Shown piece by piece: positions 12,030 to 23,239 of a stretch of 64,000 bases of DNA. The notes beneath the pieces were generated by a model. The model had not been told where the DNA came from and searched no databases. It worked only from the letters and a program-made list of their open reading frames with translations. Source of the stretch: Litsea cubeba (taxonomy: Eukaryota; Streptophyta; Magnoliopsida; Laurales; Lauraceae); the NCBI GenBank assembly GCA_012931725.1, contig CM022949.1, positions 64,504,582 through 64,568,581 on the forward strand, in the 5' to 3' direction. The translations under genes and the position numbers were made by a program. How positions within the stretch are numbered: position 1 is the first letter of the stretch; each line of letters begins with the position of its first letter.

Positions 12030-12265
12030 ACCTTGTGATCTAACAAGCTGTATGTGGCAGGTTAGGGGGTCAGGTTTGATTTTGACCGTGTGACCCAACA
12101 AGCTGTATGTGGAATGCTGGGGTGTCGATTTTGGTTTTGATCTTGTGTCCTAACAGGCTGTATGTGGCAAGTTAGGGGATCAGGTTTTGGTTTTTGGTTT
12201 TGGTCTTGTGACCTAATAAGCTGTATGTGGCAAGTTAGGGGACCAGGATTTGGTTTGGATTTTTG
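12030..12265. repeat. Four ~60-bp tandem repeats near the 3' LTR of E2
   Basis: Each unit contains TGACCTAACA-like sequence, CTGTATGTGGCAAGTTAGGG or a close variant, and a GT-rich stretch. The same array is present in E3 (34060-34315) and E4 (40920-41165). It lies between the purine tract and the PMD gene promoter. No coding potential is supported. Confidence 0.75.
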
Positions 12266-12482
12266 TGGAATGTCAATTTCAAGATTTTGGCTCAATTTGG
12301 TATATGAGGCAGGATGGCTTGATTTCTGGAAGCTCATGGGGCTTGGAATTCTTTTTGTATGGTCCAATCAACTCAAAAGAGGCAAGGAACCATTTTGTAA
12401 GCTTTTGGTAAGAGGGATTTCTCTTTGACTAAAAGCCCAAATTTTTTTTTTCAGTTCCTAGGTGGTCAAACCTGGCTCATAT

Positions 12483-14518
12483 TGCTGGGATTGGTGTATG
12501 CCCTAAAGCCCACTAGCTGCACTCTCATCTTTTGTCACTGGATATTTACTGGTTATTTAATGGAATGACTATTTTTCTATTTCTGCATGTAAATATGTAT
12601 GGTTGTGTAAGGCCCATTGTTTCTAGTAAATGAATTAGGTGTGTATTGGCTACACACAGATAGGTCTGAGTCAAGGACACTGGAAACAACAAATTTGTTC
12701 ATAACTGAGAGATGGAGTTGGGCACTTTATATTGGTATAAGTTATAGTGAGATACTCTCCTGTATTCTGGGTGACTTACCTAAGTCACAGGAGGTCTATC
12801 CTGGATTTATCTCATTAGTGCATATGTCATGCATTGAACAGGACCATTCTAGGTGTGATTTTTAAAATAGTACTATCACTAAGAGAGATCGAGTCAACTC
12901 ATGCTACTGAGTGACCAGTGCTCTTAATCTTGAGCATTTGTGGATGAACTGACGAAATTGAGTTCTTGTGCTTTAATTCACTATGGGTGAGATCTTTTTC
13001 ATGGGTCAACAGCTCTGTGTTTTGGGTGCTCGGGCTTGATTAGTTGGGACGTGCAGATGCAATAAAGAATCTATGTCATCTAGTGATGGAGTGATCGTCC
13101 CCTTAGAATTATCTGATTAATCATAAAAATCTAAGATCTTAGTATATGGATGTTCCATATGGATATTGAACTTGTGGGTCGCTCCCTCGACCAAGAGAAT
13201 GATATCCGGATGATGATTAAGTCAAGGATATGAAGTTCTACGGTTGAGATGTAATCGAGAAGGTTGATAGTGCCTTTGATAACCTGACTTGATTATGGAT
13301 GTTGCATAGAGGGGCATTTTGGTCATTTCACTTAGTAGGTCGAAGACGACTGTCACTTTCTGACTAGCTTAAAATCATATTAAATATTTGTCTCTGGAGT
13401 TCAACCATAACTCTTTAGTGGAATGAGTTAAGGTTAAAATGGTCTTAATGTTGCTATGGGTTTAGCATGGACATTTTGGTCATTTTGGGAGCCAAGGGCA
13501 AATATGTCTTTTGGTCCCTCCTATAGCCACTTTCCTATATTGGCATGGTTTCCTAATTTGTTTAGATGATATGTGGTTGAATTATTTTAGTGGAAAAATA
13601 ATTTTGAGTTTAAATTCAAATAGGCCTTTGATGGCATACGTGAATTTAACTCTAGCTAAATTATTGTCTTGTGGGCCATGGTGTGATTAATTATCATGTG
13701 GGTCGGCCATAATAGGAATTCCTTGTGTGAGGTTTCCAACTTTGAGTAGGTTTCTTTACTTGGAAAGGTTGGACTCATCTTTGGATAAGAATTCCTATAG
13801 TAAAGTTTCCTTTTTATTTTAGAAAGTAAAAGTTAGTAGGTGTTGAACACCTAAGGTAACTAATTGCTAAGTTTATGGGATGTTCCTTTTTTTGTTTCCT
13901 TTTCTAATTGGAGAGAACTTAGAAGGAAATAAATCTTAGCATTGTATTTCCTTTTGGGGCGTCCAAGAGGATTAGTAGGAAAAGGTTTAAGGGAAAGAAA
14001 TCCCTAGGTTTGCAATAAAAAAAAAAGGGATATATATTCCCTTGGCCGTCCACACCCAAGATAACACACGCCCAGGCTTCTTCTTCTTCTTCCATGAAGT
14101 GAGCATTAAGTCTGGTTTTTTTTTCAATACGTCATAGTTCAGAAAAACCCTTCAAGAAATCCATATTTAGATCCCGCAATCTTAGCAATCAGATTTGGAA
14201 GTGGAATAGAGGAGAAGACTGAATACATAGCCGCTGCAGAAAATTACAGCAACTTGTTTTGCTTATTGCAGATCTGATATCAGCCCTCTTAGATCTTTAA
14301 TTTCAGATATTTGAAGTCTTCATATCATCAAGGTAATAGTCTTCTTATATCTATTTGATTATACAATTGTTGATCATGAAACCCTGGAGTTTTTATGCGA
14401 TTTATATGGCTGATCTGCGCTGCCCAGATCCTTTTTTTTTTTAAATCTGTTTTATTACAAATCAGCCATGGACATCTCTTGATATGAGATATTCTGATCT
14501 GTATCGCATGTTCTTTCA
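12483..14518 (+). mobile_element. Solo LTR of a copia element related to C1/C2
   Basis: A 2036-bp solo LTR that begins TGCTGGGATTGGTGTATGCC and ends GCATGTTCTTTCA. It resembles the C1 LTR in the opposite orientation but is clearly diverged. It is flanked by the 5-bp target duplication CATAT (12478-12482 and 14519-14523). The unoccupied site is visible in E3 (34529-34533) and E4 (41383-41387), where CTGGCTCATATGGGCT is continuous. There is no internal element DNA, so this is an LTR-LTR recombination product. Short open frames inside it are not genes. Confidence 0.92.
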
Positions 14519-14590
14519 CATATGGGCTAGCCCATGGGACCTTAAGCTTTTGAAATAGCTTAGATCTCATATGGTGTCATTTTTGTAAAG

Positions 14591-14718
14591 AATATCTAAA
14601 AAATATCTCCTTTGGATAGAGAATATCTAAGAATATCTTTACTTGGAGAGAATCTCTCATGTTCCCTTTATTTTGGGAGAGAATATCTCAAGATATCTTT
14701 CTTTGGGAGAGAATATCT
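14591..14718 (+). promoter_or_regulatory. AATATCT cluster upstream of PMD-like gene copy 1
   Basis: Six AATATCT motifs (14591, 14602, 14622, 14632, 14682, 14712), one of them inside a full evening element AAAATATCT (14600-14608). They are embedded in ~40-base repeats of GGGAGAGAATATCTCAAGAT type that continue to about 14830. The block is conserved upstream of the other two copies. A regulatory role is inferred from motif identity and position only. Confidence 0.4.
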
Positions 14719-14889
14719 CAAATCTCCTATCTTTTGGGAGAAAATCTCTCATTGATTTCTTTTTTGGGAGAGAATCCCTCAAGATATCTTTCTTTCAGGA
14801 AAGAATCTTTCTAATTTCTTTCTTTTGGTAAGGTTACTAATTAGTAACACTTACCTCTTTCTTCTTTCCTTCTTTGGTTTGCTCTCTTC

Positions 14890-14897
14890 TATAAAAG
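14890..14897 (+). promoter_or_regulatory. TATA box of PMD-like gene copy 1
   Basis: TATAAAAG within CTTCTATAAAAGCAAGGAGG, 120 bases upstream of the ATG at 15017. The block is the same in copies 2 (34898-34905) and 3 (41753-41760). The promoter lies on the plus strand, opposite to the retroelement's own transcription. Confidence 0.65.
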
Positions 14898-15016
14898 CAA
14901 GGAGGAGGTTGGATCTCTTGCTCTTATTGCTTTCTTTTACAATAATCCCAAAAGGGCTTCAAGACCAAGAGTTCTTCTTCTCAAGATCTTCAAGACTGTC
15001 TTCTTCTTCTCCATCA

Positions 15017-18000
15017 ATGGCTTCAATTAGTTCCCTTTTTCAAGAAAACTCCATTGTAGGAAATAGGATGATAAAAAAAGTTCTTTCTTTTTTTTGTTTC
15101 TTTCTTTTCTTTTCTTTTTTTTCCTTTTTTTCACATGTTCTCTTCTCTTTTTTTTTACACGTTTGTTTCAATTTTTTTTTGCTTTCTTTTTTTTTGCATG
15201 TTTTTTTTTTGTGGGCCGTACGGACAGATCCGTATGGATCTGGCAGTATGGGCAAGTGGCCTGTGGGCCAGCCCCTTTTTTTTTTTTCTCTCCTTCTTTT
15301 TTTTGAGAAATTTTTTTTATTTTTTTTTGTTTTTTTCTTTCTCCCCTTTTTTTTTTGAAAAAGTTTCTTTTTTTCTTCTTATTTTTTTTCTCATCATGAT
15401 ATTGCATTTTTTGGCAAACCAAGATGTTCATGCATGTATATATTTTTTTGTAAATTGAATTGTAGCATGATGTGATAGCATACTTGAAAGTTTTTGCAAA
15501 TTTGGGAATTTGGAGCTCGCAGCGATGTTGAGCCCTTCTTGATTTTGCGAAGACTTTGAGGTTTCGAAAGTTTGGAGTTTCGGAGCTCGCAGCAAAGTTG
15601 AGCCCATCTTTAAGCTTTCTATTTCTTTCGGAGTAGTTCCTTTTCTTCGGAATTGCCCCGGAATCATGTCAAAATTTTGCCAGATTTTCCTTTAGCGAAA
15701 TCTTGTCATTTTGATGATTAATCTTTTTCTTTTCCATCCTTTGCAGGTGGTTCTTCTAGAACGAATAAGGGAAAAGAGCCTGCTACTAGCGTACCTCATC
15801 AATCTGCTAGATCTTCTAATCCGGCCGTTCAGCAGGCCTGGGAGAAGGTCCAGTATGTTGAGAGAAACTTGGAAGAGTGTGACTCTCTTAACAAAAATGA
15901 GATGAGGCAGCGACTGATCGCTCTAATGGGAGAGGAATTCTATAAGATCATGGTAAGCAGTCGTCCATGGGTGATGGACGATCAGAGGGTTTTGCCCAAG
16001 CCTACCTTCTTCTTTGGTGATGCAGTCCCTGATGACATGACATACCAGAGAAGATGTTTTCAGTTCTCTTTCACATCAGATGGTGAGAAGAAGGCTATTG
16101 CTACCCGATCGACTTTTGATCGCACCGTCTCGATCATGAGCCTTACCCCCACGTGCTCTAAGAGCAAAGATCCTCCAAGCTGGGTGAGAAGGACAAATGT
16201 AATCAAGATCGGGGTTTTTGTTGGCGGTTCTCCTGGATATATGGAGAATTCACCTGCTGACATGGACATATTGATGCCAGCCAGCGGCTACCAGGGCTCT
16301 GATTATCCGTCGGTCGATTTGGGACGGTTGGGCCTTGGAATTTTCAGCGGTGACGGCAGCAATTTGGTGAAGCCTTTTCGACTTCGTGGCCGTTTCAGTG
16401 CTGACTCCGAGTGGAAGTCGTGGATTGATCGCGTCCTGCTGATTGGTGGCGCCGTTTTGATGGAAGCCAGGATTTTTGATGCGGTCCGCGCCTTTAGGGA
16501 GACCATGATCTTTTCCGACGAGGCCTTCATGGCTATGTTGGAGTGATTCCTTTCACAAACCAAAACCTTCGTTGTGACGAATGGTGAGATTGGTTTCTCT
16601 TTGAAGGAGCTGAGCGCCATTACTGGATTGCCCATCCTTGGCAGACTCTATGAGTTTATGCCGATCGACAGCGTCCTTGAGGAGCAGTCGGAGGAGTTCA
16701 GGCTTCTGTACTTTCAGCTCGTTGCCTTCAATGATTTTTTGAAGGAGAAAGAGGGCTTGAAAGTTAGATCCAGCAGTTGGAAGAGTTTTAACTCTTCGTC
16801 TCCTAACTTCTTTGAAAGTGGGGAGCCTTCTGATAGCATGACCTGGGAAGACAGGGCTTAGGATCTGAGTTCGAAGAAGATTTTGGCTATGCAAGAAGAG
16901 TTGAGAGATTTCTATGCGAGTATAAACGCTGTATGTCCTGACATTGTACAACGGAGAGATCTCGCTGTTTACCTCACTTATTGGCTTAGTGAGGCCATTT
17001 TTGCTGGAGGAGATGGAACGCACATCAGGCCGCATTGTATTTTTTCGGCTTGTCAGATGGCGTTTGGAGAGCAGCTTGCTTTGGTGCCAGCTCTTTACTC
17101 CTACTTGTGTACCGAACTGCAGGCTGCTGCTTTTTTGGTTCGGCTTGGGCTTCCCATGAACAGGGTATTTTCAGCCCACATTTTCTATTCGTGGTATGTG
17201 TACCACTGTCCTGGCTTCCACCGGCTGGGTGCTGCACAAGATGATGATCCTCTGATGATTCGGCTGGCTAAGGGCAAAGCCGTGTCCGAATCACTTTTGT
17301 TTACCCGCATGAGGATCCGACGATTGAGGGACGTCGAGATGGGGCAATCTTCAGTGAAGGTTTCTTCGGAGTTGCAGAAAAAGGCTTTTGATTTTGGTGC
17401 CTCCCAAGACTCTACCAGGGCAGGGTCAGGAAGGCATTACTGCTTGACAAATGCAGAGAAGGAGTGGCTTTTCAGCATACGTGTCGGCATGATGGTGTAC
17501 TGCAGACATCTTTTCGTCGACATCCAGCCGTATGTACCTTCTCGCTTTGCTCCGCAGTTAGGCTTTTCTTAAGGTGTTGTTGGAGCGCCTTCAAGCATGG
17601 TGAAATGCTTTGGAGGTTTACAGGACGGGAGAAACGCATGGGCTTTCTACAGTGCTGAAGACACTACTGCCATGATTTCTTATCCTGTGTTGTGACTTCC
17701 CGGACTACCGGCTTCACGAAGTGGTTCGTGGAGAGCTTTTTGGCATATCGAGGGCTTTCCAAGTGGGAGCTTGATGTGAAGCTGTCATCTAAAAAAGGCC
17801 TTGGAAAGTCGGATGGCGTCCGGCGAGAAGAAGTTTGGGCCTTCCTTTCTGGAGAGAAGCACAAGATAGGCTTTCTCGGTGACCAGGGCGTCATTGGTTC
17901 TGAAGCTGTTCGAGAAATACCTAATGAGGCTTTAGAGCAGCTAGAATAGGAGGAAGCTGAGCTTGATGCTTGGATGCAAGTGGAACAGAGGCAAGCTTCT

Positions 18001-19647
18001 GTGGAGTCTACTGGCAAGAGTAGACCATCCAGTGAGGAGTCAAGTGGGAGACCTGACTCTAACAGTGGGACAAGTTCCTCTAAGAAGCGAGCCCGCGGAA
18101 GCAAGAGGAAGAGGAGTCATCATCGCAGCAGGGGGCAACATGAAGGTTATCCTGACAGAGAAGTTCCTCTTACTATCAATGAGGAGGTGCCAGGGAATGC
18201 TGACGAGCCTCCAAAGAAGAGGGGCCAAGAAGAAGAGACCGTCGGTGAAGGTATGATTCTTCTTTTTTTTTTCCATTTCTTTTCAAGGGATTTTTCCATG
18301 TTCTGATTTGATTTCTCCCCCTGCTACTCCTTTCTTCTTTTTAGCAGAGGATGAAGACTTGGCAATGCCTGAGGTTCCTACTGATGAGGTGGTGACGGAT
18401 TCGGTTGCAGCACCAGAAGAAGAACCGAGGGACTCTGGAGTGATTCTAGAATCTCCAACTGGTATGACTTCTTTTTCTTTCTTTTATTTTTGTCTATGAC
18501 TTCATTTGCTAACATTTTTCTTGTCAGCTGATTTGCCATAGGATTCCGATGACTTTGAACCATCGATGGATGCAAATGTTGACGATGCTTCTGACGAGTT
18601 CATGGAGGAAGAGAGTGTTCCGCCAGTCATCGAAGAAGGTATTTTATAGTAATAACCCTGATATTGATTTTTTGTAAACAGGATCATATTCATACCTTTT
18701 TGTGTTTCTTTGGCAGCTTTTGAAGCGACAGAGGAGAGTCCATTGCTTCGTTTAGAACCAGAACAACGGATGCCAGAGGTTGATCCGGAGGTAGAGACTC
18801 ATGTAACCAATTTTGACACGGTGGAGGAGGTACCTCGTGCAGAGATTCCTTCCCCAGCAGCTCAGACTGGAAAGAGTTATTTTGTTCCTCTTCCAACGGG
18901 GCATGACATGAGCAGCCGACCGACGGAGCGGGCCGAATCTTCAGCTGGGCCATCTTTTCTTTTTGCGAAGAAGGTGGTGGTGCGGGTTCTGAGCTCTTGG
19001 ATTGAGACTCTCCTTGCTGGACACTTGGATGCCGAATTTGGCATGATCCAGCATGTGCAGGAGATTCTTGGTGATGCCGAAGAGGCTGGTATGGATGTCA
19101 CAGGTGCCAAGGCAATCGTTGATAGGATCATTGCACTAGGTGACAAGTGGTTTGAGACCATGGGTTTTGTTGACGACCAGTTCTTCAAGGAGATGTTCCT
19201 GGACCCTGCTGATAAGGCTAAGTCTGACCTGAATGAGTCTACACAAAGTAGGAAGCAGATTGTCCGAGAGAAGAACTTAGAAGAGCTAGCCATCATTGGG
19301 TTGACAAATGAACTTAACATCCTTGATATGGAGGTCGATGAGGCCAGGAAACGTCTTGAGCATTTAAAGGCACAAGTCGCTGCCAAGTGGGCTGCTATAA
19401 TAGAGGCTCGCAACAGGGAGAGTGCTTTGATTCGCCGGATGCTGACCGAGTCCTTGAAAGGAAGTTTCAAGAGGACAAACAATGGCAAACTGCTCGAGAT
19501 AAGCTTCCCGGTGTGAAAGAAGAGTTACAGCCCACCCGAGCATCTCATGGCAAGTTCCTGAAGAAGCGTGCCCTGGAAACCCTGATGGCTGAGGCCAAAA
19601 GCTTGCTTAAGGAGCTCAAATTTTGGCAGGGAACCATTTTTGGTTGA
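15017..19647 (+). pseudogene. PMD-like antisense gene, copy 1 (in E2), five exons, disrupted
   Basis: A spliced gene carried antisense between pol and the 3' LTR. Exon 1 is ATGGCTTCAA (15017-15026); exon 2 is 15747-18250, exon 3 about 18345-18461, exon 4 18528-18638 and exon 5 18717-19647, all with AG acceptors and GT donors except intron 1, whose donor GTAAGT has become TTAGTT. Exon 2 encodes a core resembling the plant mobile domain (words FSLKELSAITGLPILG and YEEFMP-like), then a basic stretch (SKKRARGSKRKRSHHRS) that could be a nuclear localisation signal. Exon 5 encodes a probable coiled coil after VVRVLSSWIETLL. Stops lie at 16544, 16859, 17570, 17947 and 18539. Frameshifts lie near 17690 (lost T) and 19440 (about seven bases lost). 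PMD proteins such as MAIN/MAIL1 act in silencing; the function of element-borne versions is unknown. Confidence 0.72.
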
Positions 19648-19796
19648 GCTCCTGATTTTTGTAGCAGAAACTATCCTTTTTTTTTTGGTACCACATGTAT
19701 TTTTGGCACTCTTTTTTTTTGTAGTACTTATGAACACTTTCTCTTTTTTTTTTGGTACCGCATGTATTTTTTTAGTACTCTTTTTTTTTTGTTTTC

Positions 19797-20040
19797 CCTA
19801 CGCTCACTTAAGTCTTTTTGTGATGAAAGTAATTGCTAAATGGGATGCTTTTTTTTCCCTATGCTCACTTAAATCTTTTTGTGATGAAAGCAATTGCTAA
19901 ATGGGATATATATATATTTTGTTTTCCTTACGCTCACTTAAATCTTTTTGTGATGAAAGCAATTGCTAAATGGGTTTTTTTTTTGTTTTCCCTATGCTCA
20001 CTTAAATCTTTTTGTCATGAAATCAATTGTTAAATGGGAT
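19797..20040. repeat. Four ~65-bp tandem repeats 3' of PMD-like copy 1
   Basis: Units start near 19797, 19857, 19926 and 19990. Each contains CTCACTTAAATCTTTTTGTG, ATGAAAGCAATTGCTAAATG and a T-run of variable length. E4 has only two units (46412 and 46481), so copy number differs between insertions. Upstream, 19670-19795 holds TTTTTGGTACCACATGTATT repeats. Confidence 0.85.
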
Positions 20041-20149
20041 TTGATCAAAAGCTTGTCATTTTGTGAAAATCTTTTGTCAAATGATTGTTTTGGCATGGGA
20101 GCCAGATTTTGTTTGTGGCATGGAAGCCGTTTTTGGCATGAGAGCCATT

Positions 20150-20365
20150 TTTTTGTGGCATTGATAGCCGAGTTTATGGCATTAATAGCCGGGTTTTTTT
20201 TTTTTTTTTTGAAAGCCAAGTTTTTGTTTTGTGGCATTGATAGCCGGTTTGGTGGCATTTATAGCCTGTTTTGGTGGCATTTATAGCCGGTTTGTGGCAT
20301 TTATAGCCTGTTTTAGTGGCATTTACAGCCGGTTTGGTGGCGTTGATAGCTGGTTTTTTGGTTTT
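20150..20365. repeat. GGCATTTATAGCCGG short tandem repeats
   Basis: About eight irregularly spaced copies of GGCATTTATAGCCGGTTT and variants. A similar array is at about 46655-46880 in E4. The same motif (GGCGTTTATAGCCGATTT) occurs as two or three units in every Tat LTR here, for example 2040-2075 and 60568-60616. On the minus strand each full unit reads GGCTATAAATGCC and contains a TATAAA. Confidence 0.8.
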
Positions 20366-20370
20366 CAAAA

Positions 20371-20900
20371 ATGCAAGTATCCACTAAAGTCGCCTCCCTG
20401 CTGAATGGTCTTGCAAGTATCGATGGAATGTCACATCCTTGTTCATTCGGTTGTGAGTATCGATGGAATGTTGCATCCTCGTGGATTTGGGTGCAAGTAT
20501 CAATAGAGTGTCGCATCCTTGCTTTTCAAAAATTTTGGTTTTGCGGGTACTGACTTGATGTCGTTTCCCCATGATTTTTGAAATTTGTGGTTTTCTCGAA
20601 CTTTGGGTTATGGATATCAACTGAAATGTTGCGTCTCCATGGTTTTTAGGTTTTTTCGAACCTTTGAAATTTGGGTTGTGGATATCAACTGAAATGTTGC
20701 ATCTCACGGTTTCATGGTTTTTTCGAACCTTTGAAAATTGGGTTGTGGATATCAACTGAAATGTTGCATCTCCACGGTTTTGGATTTTACAAGTATCGAC
20801 GAAATGTCGCTTCCCTGCATTTTTCGAAGTGTCGAACGTGGTTCGCATGCTTCCGATTTGTGCGAGTATCGACTAAGCGTCGCTTCCCCACGGTTTTTTG
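20371..20900. repeat. Degenerate satellite-like array with TATCGATGGAATGTCGCATCC core
   Basis: About nine units of 45-70 bases in two subfamilies. One has AGTATCGATGGAATGTCGCA, the other GATATCAACTGAAATGTTGC; both are followed by CATCC or TCTCC and a TTTTCGAA-type spacer. E4 carries the same array at 46885-47430. The following 20901-21237 is spacer DNA shared with 47431-47780, with no recognisable feature. Confidence 0.8.
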
Positions 20901-21237
20901 AAAAAACCATTTTTTGTTTAAAGACACGAGGGTCATAAGTTTTGATCTAAAACCATTTTGGCGGTAAAAGGCAGTGGACTAGGGTGGAAATCCCTGAATC
21001 CGGATTTTATTTCAAACCATGAATTTTGGGTTCAAGGGTTGAAAATTTTGGTCAAGTTAGGGAAAGGTTCCTAAACTTGGATTTTTGAACAATGAAACGA
21101 TGAAAGTAAGCATTGTTTAAATTTCTAGAAATTTCAACATTTTATATGAAAATTTTAAAAGGAGTGGGTTTAGCGAGCGAGTACCTGGAAACCGGTTTTG
21201 GCCATACAGGCATTGCTCTTACCAATTAGGTAAGTCT

Positions 21238-21628
21238 TCAAGGGTAGTACCGCTTTAAGAACTTGCCGTTGATGGGCAGCATACATCTATCACCCTCCAT
21301 GTTTAGGAGTGCGTATGCGCCGTTGGAGAAAACCTTGTCGATGATGTAGGGTCCCTCCCATTTTGGCCCAAACTTGCCTTTTTACTTGTGAGTGAAGACC
21401 ATTGGTCTTTTTACCGCTGGAACCAAGTCACCCTATTTGTAGGCGCATTGCCTGACCTTTTTGTCGAAAGATCCTGCCATGCGTGCTTGGTAAAGTTCAA
21501 TGCTTTGTTGAGCTTCGAGCCGTCTCTCATCGAGATTGCCCAGGTCATGGAGTCGCAATTTGACATTGCTTTATTGAGTCATGTCATTTTGCAAGGATAC
21601 CTTCAAGGAAGGAATTTGTACTTCCAAG
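21238..21628 (-). pseudogene. pol: Integrase C-terminal remnant of E2
   Basis: Minus-strand translation matches the last part of the E4 integrase at 47781-48170, including KWEGPYIIDKVFSNGAYALL (a GPY/F-type module) and the terminal GKFLKRYYP before a stop (21238-21240). A stop replaces the serine in the motif SKGKF near 21385. Upstream coding DNA ends at 21628, where E3's LTR begins. It is a fragment with no function on its own. Confidence 0.85.
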
Positions 21629-23239
21629 TGATGGAACAGCGCATCCGCTCGGTCCTACCGAGGTCGGCGGACGTGGGAGTCCGTTTGGGTCCGACCCTTT
21701 CGTAACCGGGAAGGGCTGCAGAGGCGTGCATCAACATTTCATTTGTGTGTGAGTGTGCCAGATTTTCCATTTTACTTGGAATTGCAAGTGGTGATCCGGA
21801 GATCAACCTTCGCAAGTAAAAAGGAAATCAACTTCTTTCAAGTTTTCCATTGCACATATATTTAGGAAAATAGACATTTTCTTGATTTGCCGTGAAAGGT
21901 GATTTTTTTGGCATTTATAGCTGATTTTGGCGTTTATAGCCGATTTTGGCATTTATAGACGATTTACAATTCTTATCAATAATGAAAAACAAGAGTTGTG
22001 ATTTTTGTCTCTTTAAAAAAAATACAAACTATAATGAAAAGAAAGAAAAGGAGGATCTAACTTCTCAGGAGATTGTGGGGGAACCGTTCAGATTGACGGC
22101 CTCAAGCCATATGTGGACTTTGCCATCATCCATGTAGATGAGAACAGAGGATGCTATTGATTCGCTTGGCTTGGCTATAACCTCAGGTTTTTAGAGGACA
22201 AAGACCAAGAGGAGGTCCTATATCCAATAAAAAACTAAGTAGACGGGCTGAAAAGCCACGTCTAAGCCATTGGAGGCAGAAGGAGAAGGCAAGGACCTTG
22301 GGGGAGGGTACCCCCCAAGGGACTTTTGTCACCTTGTAGCGGTGGTCGGTGTAGAACTTCCCCAGAGTTTTCTCTCTTTCTTTCTCTGAATTTCTATGCT
22401 TTTTTCTGATTTGGGATCTGTCTTGTTTTTCCGATCTCTGTGATTTTTCCGATCTTCTCTGTGATTTTTCCGATCTGAAATTCTTTGGAATGCTCTCCTA
22501 TTTATAGGCTTTTAGGTAGCCATTTAGGAGGGTTTGTGAGCCTTAATTGTCATAAAGCTACATAAAGGGAGGAGTTAAAAGATTGAATTCTTTATTTTGT
22601 AACTCCTTTTTCTTGGCTTCTGATTGGCCGGAGGAGATTGAGGGCATTTAATCCCCTTTAATCGCCATGATGGGAGGAGTTTCATGGGTTAAATGCCATG
22701 AATCTCTTGACTTGTAACTCCCGGATGCTTGCTTCTGATTGGGCCGTCCAAAGAAATGGATTAATGACAGTAATAAAGCTAGTCAATTAATCGCATTAAG
22801 TGGTCACCGAGCAGTTGAAGAGTCGCGGGCCATGCCGCGTCTTTTGGGATTCTTCTGGCGATGATCATCGATGGATCTTCATGTAGATCGACATCGGATG
22901 ACCATGTAACTTCAGGTGTTGGTTGCCAACAGCGGGTTGGTGCCATCTGTCCTGTCGATTTCTCGATCGGTCGGGTAGAAAGCACACTTTTTTTTGGTTG
23001 ACCAGCTGGCGATCAATGTTGATTTCGATACTCTTGATGATTAACCCGTGTTTTTGACGGATGTCAGAGGATTTCGTGTCTCAAAAGTATGAATTTTGGA
23101 AAATACCAGAGGCCGGACGCTTCGAATCGCGAAAAAACGGCGAAAAACGGGGTTTCCGGGGCCCTCCCGGCGATCCCGGGCCCCAGGGTCGCAGTGGCTA
23201 GCGACCCTGGGCCAGGGTGGGGGGGGGGTTCCCCCTTTT
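21629..23239 (-). repeat. 3' LTR of Tat-like element E3, first segment (LTR3)
   Basis: Starts TGATGGAACAGCGCATCCGC and is colinear with LTR1, LTR2 and LTR4, until it is interrupted at 23239 by the copia element C1. It continues at 32831-33849. The candidate target duplication to its left is CCAAG (21624-21628), inside E2 integrase DNA. It contains the TATA box (22498-22506), three TTTATAGCCGATTT-type units and the G/C palindrome. Confidence 0.88.

Larger units (their letters stand above)
9232..21628 (-). mobile_element. Tat-like gypsy element E2, 3' part (truncated by E3)
   Basis: From left to right: 3' LTR (9232-11800), purine tract, tandem repeats, a copia solo LTR insertion (12483-14518), an antisense PMD-like gene (15017-19647), tandem-repeat arrays (19797-20900) and the 3' end of pol (21238-21628). 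It then stops abruptly where another LTR of the same family starts. The rest of pol and gag would be expected beyond E3, outside the window. The left flank GGGCT (9227-9231) is the candidate target duplication. Confidence 0.8.

Noticed and set aside
12483..14518. Possibility that this is a host gene with the 82-residue frame at 12617-12865
   Set aside because: The whole block is an LTR with target duplication and empty sites; the frame has no relatives.
14825..15431. Long Phe-rich (plus) and Lys-rich (minus) open frames
   Set aside because: They lie in the T-rich intron 1 of the PMD-like gene. The same region in the other copies has different length and frame, so they are low-complexity artefacts.
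16060..17237. Minus-strand open frames of 60-160 residues across the PMD-like exon 2
   Set aside because: They are shadows of the plus-strand coding frame and recur only because the gene is repeated three times.
20371..20900. Regularly spaced repeats that could suggest a CRISPR-like array
   Set aside because: Units are degenerate, spacers are not unique, and the context is a plant retrotransposon. It is a tandem repeat array.
21388..21705. Plus-strand open frame ending in the Tat LTR, and a similar one at 47931-48263
   Set aside because: It is the reverse shadow of the integrase C-terminus and crosses the LTR border in one copy.
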